A DNA stretch of 64,000 nt, taken from Drosophila miranda. Taxonomy: Eukaryota; Arthropoda; Insecta; Diptera; Drosophilidae. Where the stretch lies: the NCBI RefSeq assembly GCF_003369915.1, contig NC_046677.1:24446913-24510912 (forward strand), in the 5' to 3' direction. The notes under the pieces are model-generated. The model worked only from the letters and a program-made list of their open reading frames with translations. It was not told the origin of the DNA and made no database searches. Both the position numbers and the translations under genes were made by a program. Below, one piece after another: positions 59,901 through 64,000 of this stretch (position 1 is the first letter of the stretch; every line of letters starts with the position of its first letter).

Positions 59901-62900
59901 AATTGCTCTCCGAAAAAAAGAACGGGAAAAAAGACAAACTCAAATGTAAATAAACCCAAAAAAAATTGCATAACAAATTCTGAGCCACAAAAAGAGAGGA
60001 AAAAGAAATATGCTTTCGGCCAGAATGGCCCCACAAAAAATTATATATATACTCGTACAAAACACATACATATACATATATATATGTATATAATAAATAG
60101 ATTTTTTGCCAAAGGCACGCGGAATCGTCGGAAATGAAGCCATAAACTATGCAAAAAGTTCACGGAAAAATAAAATATCATAAAACCAGAAGGGAAGTAC
60201 AGATTTTGGGGGCACTTGAAACCTTAGATACTCTTAGAGATCTATGGATCGATGAGATTTTTGTAGAATTTAAGAAACAAGTTGGTCAGAGATTTACGAA
60301 AAAATCAATCAGTGCTCCTCTAAACGAATCATCTACATAATTCTATTGCGATATGGTAGTAAAGTATATGAACAGAAAACTTTGTTTAAACTATGAGAAA
60401 TCATATAAATCAGTACCATTGTAAATGTTGGTCCCAAAGCCTTGTTTTTCGATCAATCCTAGACCAGCTATATAGCTCGTCATCTTGCTAATAGGCCCTA
60501 CCATATTTTAGTCCCATGTCAAAGATATTTCATGGAGTTACATAGAATTTTATACCTCTAAAAGGAAGTAAAGTTTAATGGAACTAAAAAAATGGAATCC
60601 CATTTTTTTTAAATAAATTATTTAATAATTTTTAGTTTTATTTTGTATATTTTTTTGTAGAATTACGATTAAAAAAAGGCAAAAAAGTGAGGGTCTGAAA
60701 AAAAGCAGCTAAATATAATATTTTTTAAGGGGTGTGGTATTCGGAAATCAAAAATTTTCTTTAAATAAATTATTTTATAACTCTTAGTTTTATTTTGTAT
60801 ATTCTTTGTATAATTTAAACATTTTTTTATAATCTTTTAGTTTTAAAATTAAATTAAAATATCATTTCAAAGAAGAAATGTCTAACGAAAAGTGATATAT
60901 ATTTGTAATCGAAGTGCAATATACAATACCTTTCGTTTGGTACATCACATGTCCTTTAAGGACCGCAAAAATATAATTGACCTAATTTTTCTATTAATTT
61001 AGTTTATAGAAAATCATTTTTTTTTAGATTCTGACGATAAATGTCATTTGTTACCTGAAAGTAAAATATAAAAGGGCTCTTTTGGTGGTTAGATAAATAT
61101 ATGTACGAGTGGCTAAATATAATAGTCTGGCCACAATGCAAAAATCGCATAATAATGCTCAGAAAAAATGTATGTTTCTTTCGCCACATTTTAAACGCCT
61201 ACAAAAAATGGCAATACCCTCGTCGAGGGTACAAAGAGTTTAGTTGAAAAGAACACAAATTCAGCACAAATTTTGAAATGAAATGCATCAATGGCGGGCA
61301 AGGAGTTGTGGGTGAGAGGGCAGAGTTTTTTCCAAAAAGAAAACAAAGCGAAAGTAACGGATGCAAAGAGTTCCAAAGAGGAAAAGTGGGCAATGGCAGG
61401 GGGGCGAGAGGATGGACAGACGCCTCGGGGCATTATTTAACCGCTCATTGAGTTTTGGAAAGCTTTCACCTTGGCATAATCCTCTCTCTCTCGCTCTCCT
61501 TCCGGCCCAATCCCCCGTTTCGGGGCATTAACAAAAAAATGTTCCAAATGCAAATGAAAGCGACCGCGAGGTAATGCTGGAGAGAGAGAGAGAGGGAGGG
61601 AGACAGCAGTATTCTAATTAATTTTATGAGCCACCCCCTTTCTGGCCTCCTTCTCTGCATTGCATTGCGCATATTTTTGGGAGGCCTTTCCCTTTCTTGT
61701 TTTTTGGGGGTTTTGTGGCGTTCGAGGGTTCAAAGTTTTGTGCCTTTTGAAGTGGCTGCAGTGGGGCTGCAGGATATACAGAGAAATGTGGATCATGATT
61801 CTGCACTGTTCCACTTACCAATTCTTTGTGTTCCTTTCCTATGATTTCCTCTTTAAGGATTAAGGTGAAACCTTTGATTTGGTTTTTGGCCTTATCTCTT
61901 TGGCGGCTTTGGTGTGCTTTTGGCCTAGTTAATCAGGCTGATTAAGAAGCTGAAATGGAGGGGAATTATAGGAATTAAAGTATGAAAAAGTCAGTTAAAG
62001 GAAGAAAGGTCTGGCGGGTTCTGATATTTATTCAAAAAGGGAAAGGAGTGTCACTAAAAATTAAAAAAAGAAGAAAGTTTACGAAAAGTAGAGATTTTTA
62101 AAGGATTGTAAATGTAGACTGTACTTTCAGAAACCATTTAGATGGATAAACAGAAGAAAGACTCGTAGATGTATCTTCTTTGAGGTTCTCTGGGAAGATG
62201 AACAGATGTACGATTCGTCTAGGGACTCTTTTGTTCCTACATTCAACATCTTCCCATAGAAAAGCTTCCTGCCCTTAAAGATGCCATGTGTTATCTATAC
62301 TCCCATTTACTCCCCTCCCAACAGCTGTTAACTTGCAAACACCACAGCTGACTAATCGTACAGAAATTCACGCTAATCCACGAGTTAATCCCCGAGAATC
62401 TGCCTTCGGTTATGGGCATTCAAGATCCACATTGCAGTGAAGACATTTACAATTGTACAGGCTCCACGAGGCACATTCGCAATCGTCTCGGTGTAAGCTG
62501 CAATCCCCAACAGCTTAACCTTGCTCTCCTTGCTCTACATACACAACACTCCCCCCCCTCCCTGCCACCCACCGAGCAATCCAATAACAAAGCACTGGGC
62601 ATGCCTTTGTCCTTTGGCTCCTTGGATCCTTGCATCCTGGCCTTTATGCAATCATGGCAGCAGCCGTTGGGAGAGCGAGAGCGAGACTGCAGCGCGAAAA
62701 CAATGCAATGCGGGAAGGTCCTTCCTGCGCCTATTCTCCATTGAAATTTCGCATTTCACATTCACGCAAATGCAGCAAATCAACAATAAAAAAAAAGAAT
62801 AAAGGCAGGACTCTAAGTTCTTGGACAGAACGAAGCAGGGAACACACTGCCAGAAGGGCAAGAAAAGAGGGGCCTGTGATGCCTAGTTTTCGAGGGTTTG

Positions 62901-64000
62901 GAAGAGGTATTTATAGCATCGAAATGCCGTAGGAACGCTGTAAATTTGAGGGATCATCATGATCTTTAGCCAAATCTGAAACCAACAAACTTCCTCCCAA
63001 AGTTTTGACACCCTTTCCGTGCAGAGTATTAATATGGAAATGCATTCAAATTGCAGCAAAATGCAGTTTGTGCCACGTCTCTCGCTTTTACTCGTTTGTT
63101 TTTTTTTCTGTGTGCAATTTTCGCTCTGTTTTTTCCGCACTTACTTGATATTTTATCGTAATTTTCCTGGGCATTCTTTTTTTTTATACATAGCACTCGT
63201 AGCGCTCGTGTGTCTGCTTCATCAGCGACTTTTGAGCGGTGTGTGCGTGTGTGTGCATAAATTTGCACCTCTTCAAAAGGAGTTCCTCCGCCTCCTCCAC
63301 AGCTGATTGCACGCCTACCCCCGTCCATCGGGGGGGTGGTGGAGCCAGCCGTACATTCAATCAAGCATCAGGTTGATTCATTCATTGACTTATGGCATTT
63401 ATGGCTTCTTTAATCAAAACTTACATTCCATTGCATTTGCTTTTGTTTATCAAATGTGAAGCATTGATAAAACTTTCTAAAAGGATCCTCCAGATTTATT
63501 GACTGGGAATACCCGTGTATTCCCCGATTGTATAGCCAAACATTCAATCACCTGAATCAACGATTTGCATGCATTTTTTATATCAATTTCCCCCCAATTA
63601 AAATGGCATACCATATATTCTATATATAGTACAAATTATCCTCGCTCTGGAGTGCCGCGTGAGAGAGAGCTAATCAATGGCCCTTTGGGAATTAGTTTTG
63701 CCTTTCATTTGCCGTGTATGTGTAAGTGTGTGTGTGTGTTTTCCAACAACAGCTTTAAATATTCATGATATTATTGATTTTATAATGGCAGTGCCACAGA
63801 GTTTGATGAACTTTTAAGAGCCCGGGAGCCCAGATGGGGGCAGGGGCCATGGCCATGGGTGAGATATTTTTAAATGCTTTATTATGGGTCCTGGGATTAG
63901 CCGTGTAATCGAATGCTATTAAAGATTTGTTTTTTATATTTTTTATTTATTTATTTGTGCAGCAGATGTGATTAAATTATTGGATGGGCAAGTGTTTCGG
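56995..64000. other. Start of a further EGF-gene intron, to window edge
   Basis: No further EGF exon was found to the right edge. The interval holds GAGAGAGAG at 58583-58598 and 61580-61593, an AT-rich imperfect repeat at 60600-60830, and GT tracts near 63240-63256 and 63725-63740. Open frames (such as 59463-59696 and 60149-60340) have no domains. Confidence 0.55.
60600..60830. repeat. Imperfect AT-rich direct repeat, about 154 bp apart
   Basis: TTTAAATAAATTATTT...TTAGTTTTATTTTGTATATT occurs near 60608 and again near 60761, each followed by TTTGTA.AAT. Only the cores align well. Confidence 0.6.

Noticed and set aside
62412-62500. Cys-containing frame (CSEDIYNC) that could be a further EGF exon
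   Set aside because: Cysteine spacing does not fit an EGF repeat and there is no matching phase-1 acceptor.
1-64000. CRISPR arrays, rRNA, tRNA, bacterial operons and intact transposons
   Set aside because: No spacer-repeat arrays, tRNA B-box with a matching acceptor stem, rRNA words, or transposase/reverse-transcriptase frames were seen on either strand.

Overview
The window looks like nuclear DNA of a Drosophila species. Genes are split by short GT-AG introns (53-129 bp) or sit in large introns. Intergenic DNA is AT-rich and full of (CA)n, (CAG)n and (GA)n microsatellites. The recognisable proteins (roadblock dynein light chain, essential myosin light chain, MSP/VAP domain, PP4-type phosphatase, GAPR-1-type CAP protein, MKRN2OS-like protein, EGF-repeat matrix protein) have insect-type gene structures. 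The species cannot be fixed from sequence alone. An obscura-group fly, on the element that matches 2L of D. melanogaster, is my guess.

Layout. Bases 1-2.9 kb hold no gene I can support, but contain a compact cluster of DRE/BEAF-like CGATA sites. Bases 2.9-15.8 kb are a dense cluster of small genes: an MSP-domain membrane protein (minus), an essential-myosin-light-chain-like EF-hand protein (minus), a roadblock light chain (minus), a second MSP-domain membrane protein paralogous to the first (minus), a PP4-like phosphatase with an intronless coding region (plus), and a 771-residue repeat-rich protein of unknown function (minus). Bases 15.8-26.1 kb are mostly non-coding, with an AT minisatellite and an unusual 13-bp GGTAACAGTG-type array. 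A four-exon CAP/GAPR-1 gene (plus) lies at 26.2-27.3 kb and a three-exon MKRN2OS-like gene (minus) at 28.4-30.3 kb.

From 32.5 kb to the right edge the window appears to belong to one large plus-strand gene. A candidate initiator plus DPE promoter and non-coding first exon at 32.48 kb is followed by an intron of about 19 kb. The first coding exon (51.5-52.5 kb) ends inside an EGF repeat, and a second coding exon (56.8-57.0 kb) continues EGF1 and carries most of EGF2. The rest lies beyond the window. The EGF pattern, with C-x-S-x-P-C O-glucose sites, best fits eyes shut (eys), the secreted matrix protein of the fly photoreceptor lumen. This name is from recall, not a search.

How the genes may work together. 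Roadblock, myosin light chain, MSP/VAP and PP4 families are all represented here by divergent, compact copies with short 3' ends. This is the usual look of male-germline paralogs of housekeeping genes, so a sperm or testis role for the 2.9-15.8 kb cluster is a reasonable inference, but nothing in the DNA proves it. The CAP and MKRN2OS-like genes and the EGF gene look unrelated to that cluster.
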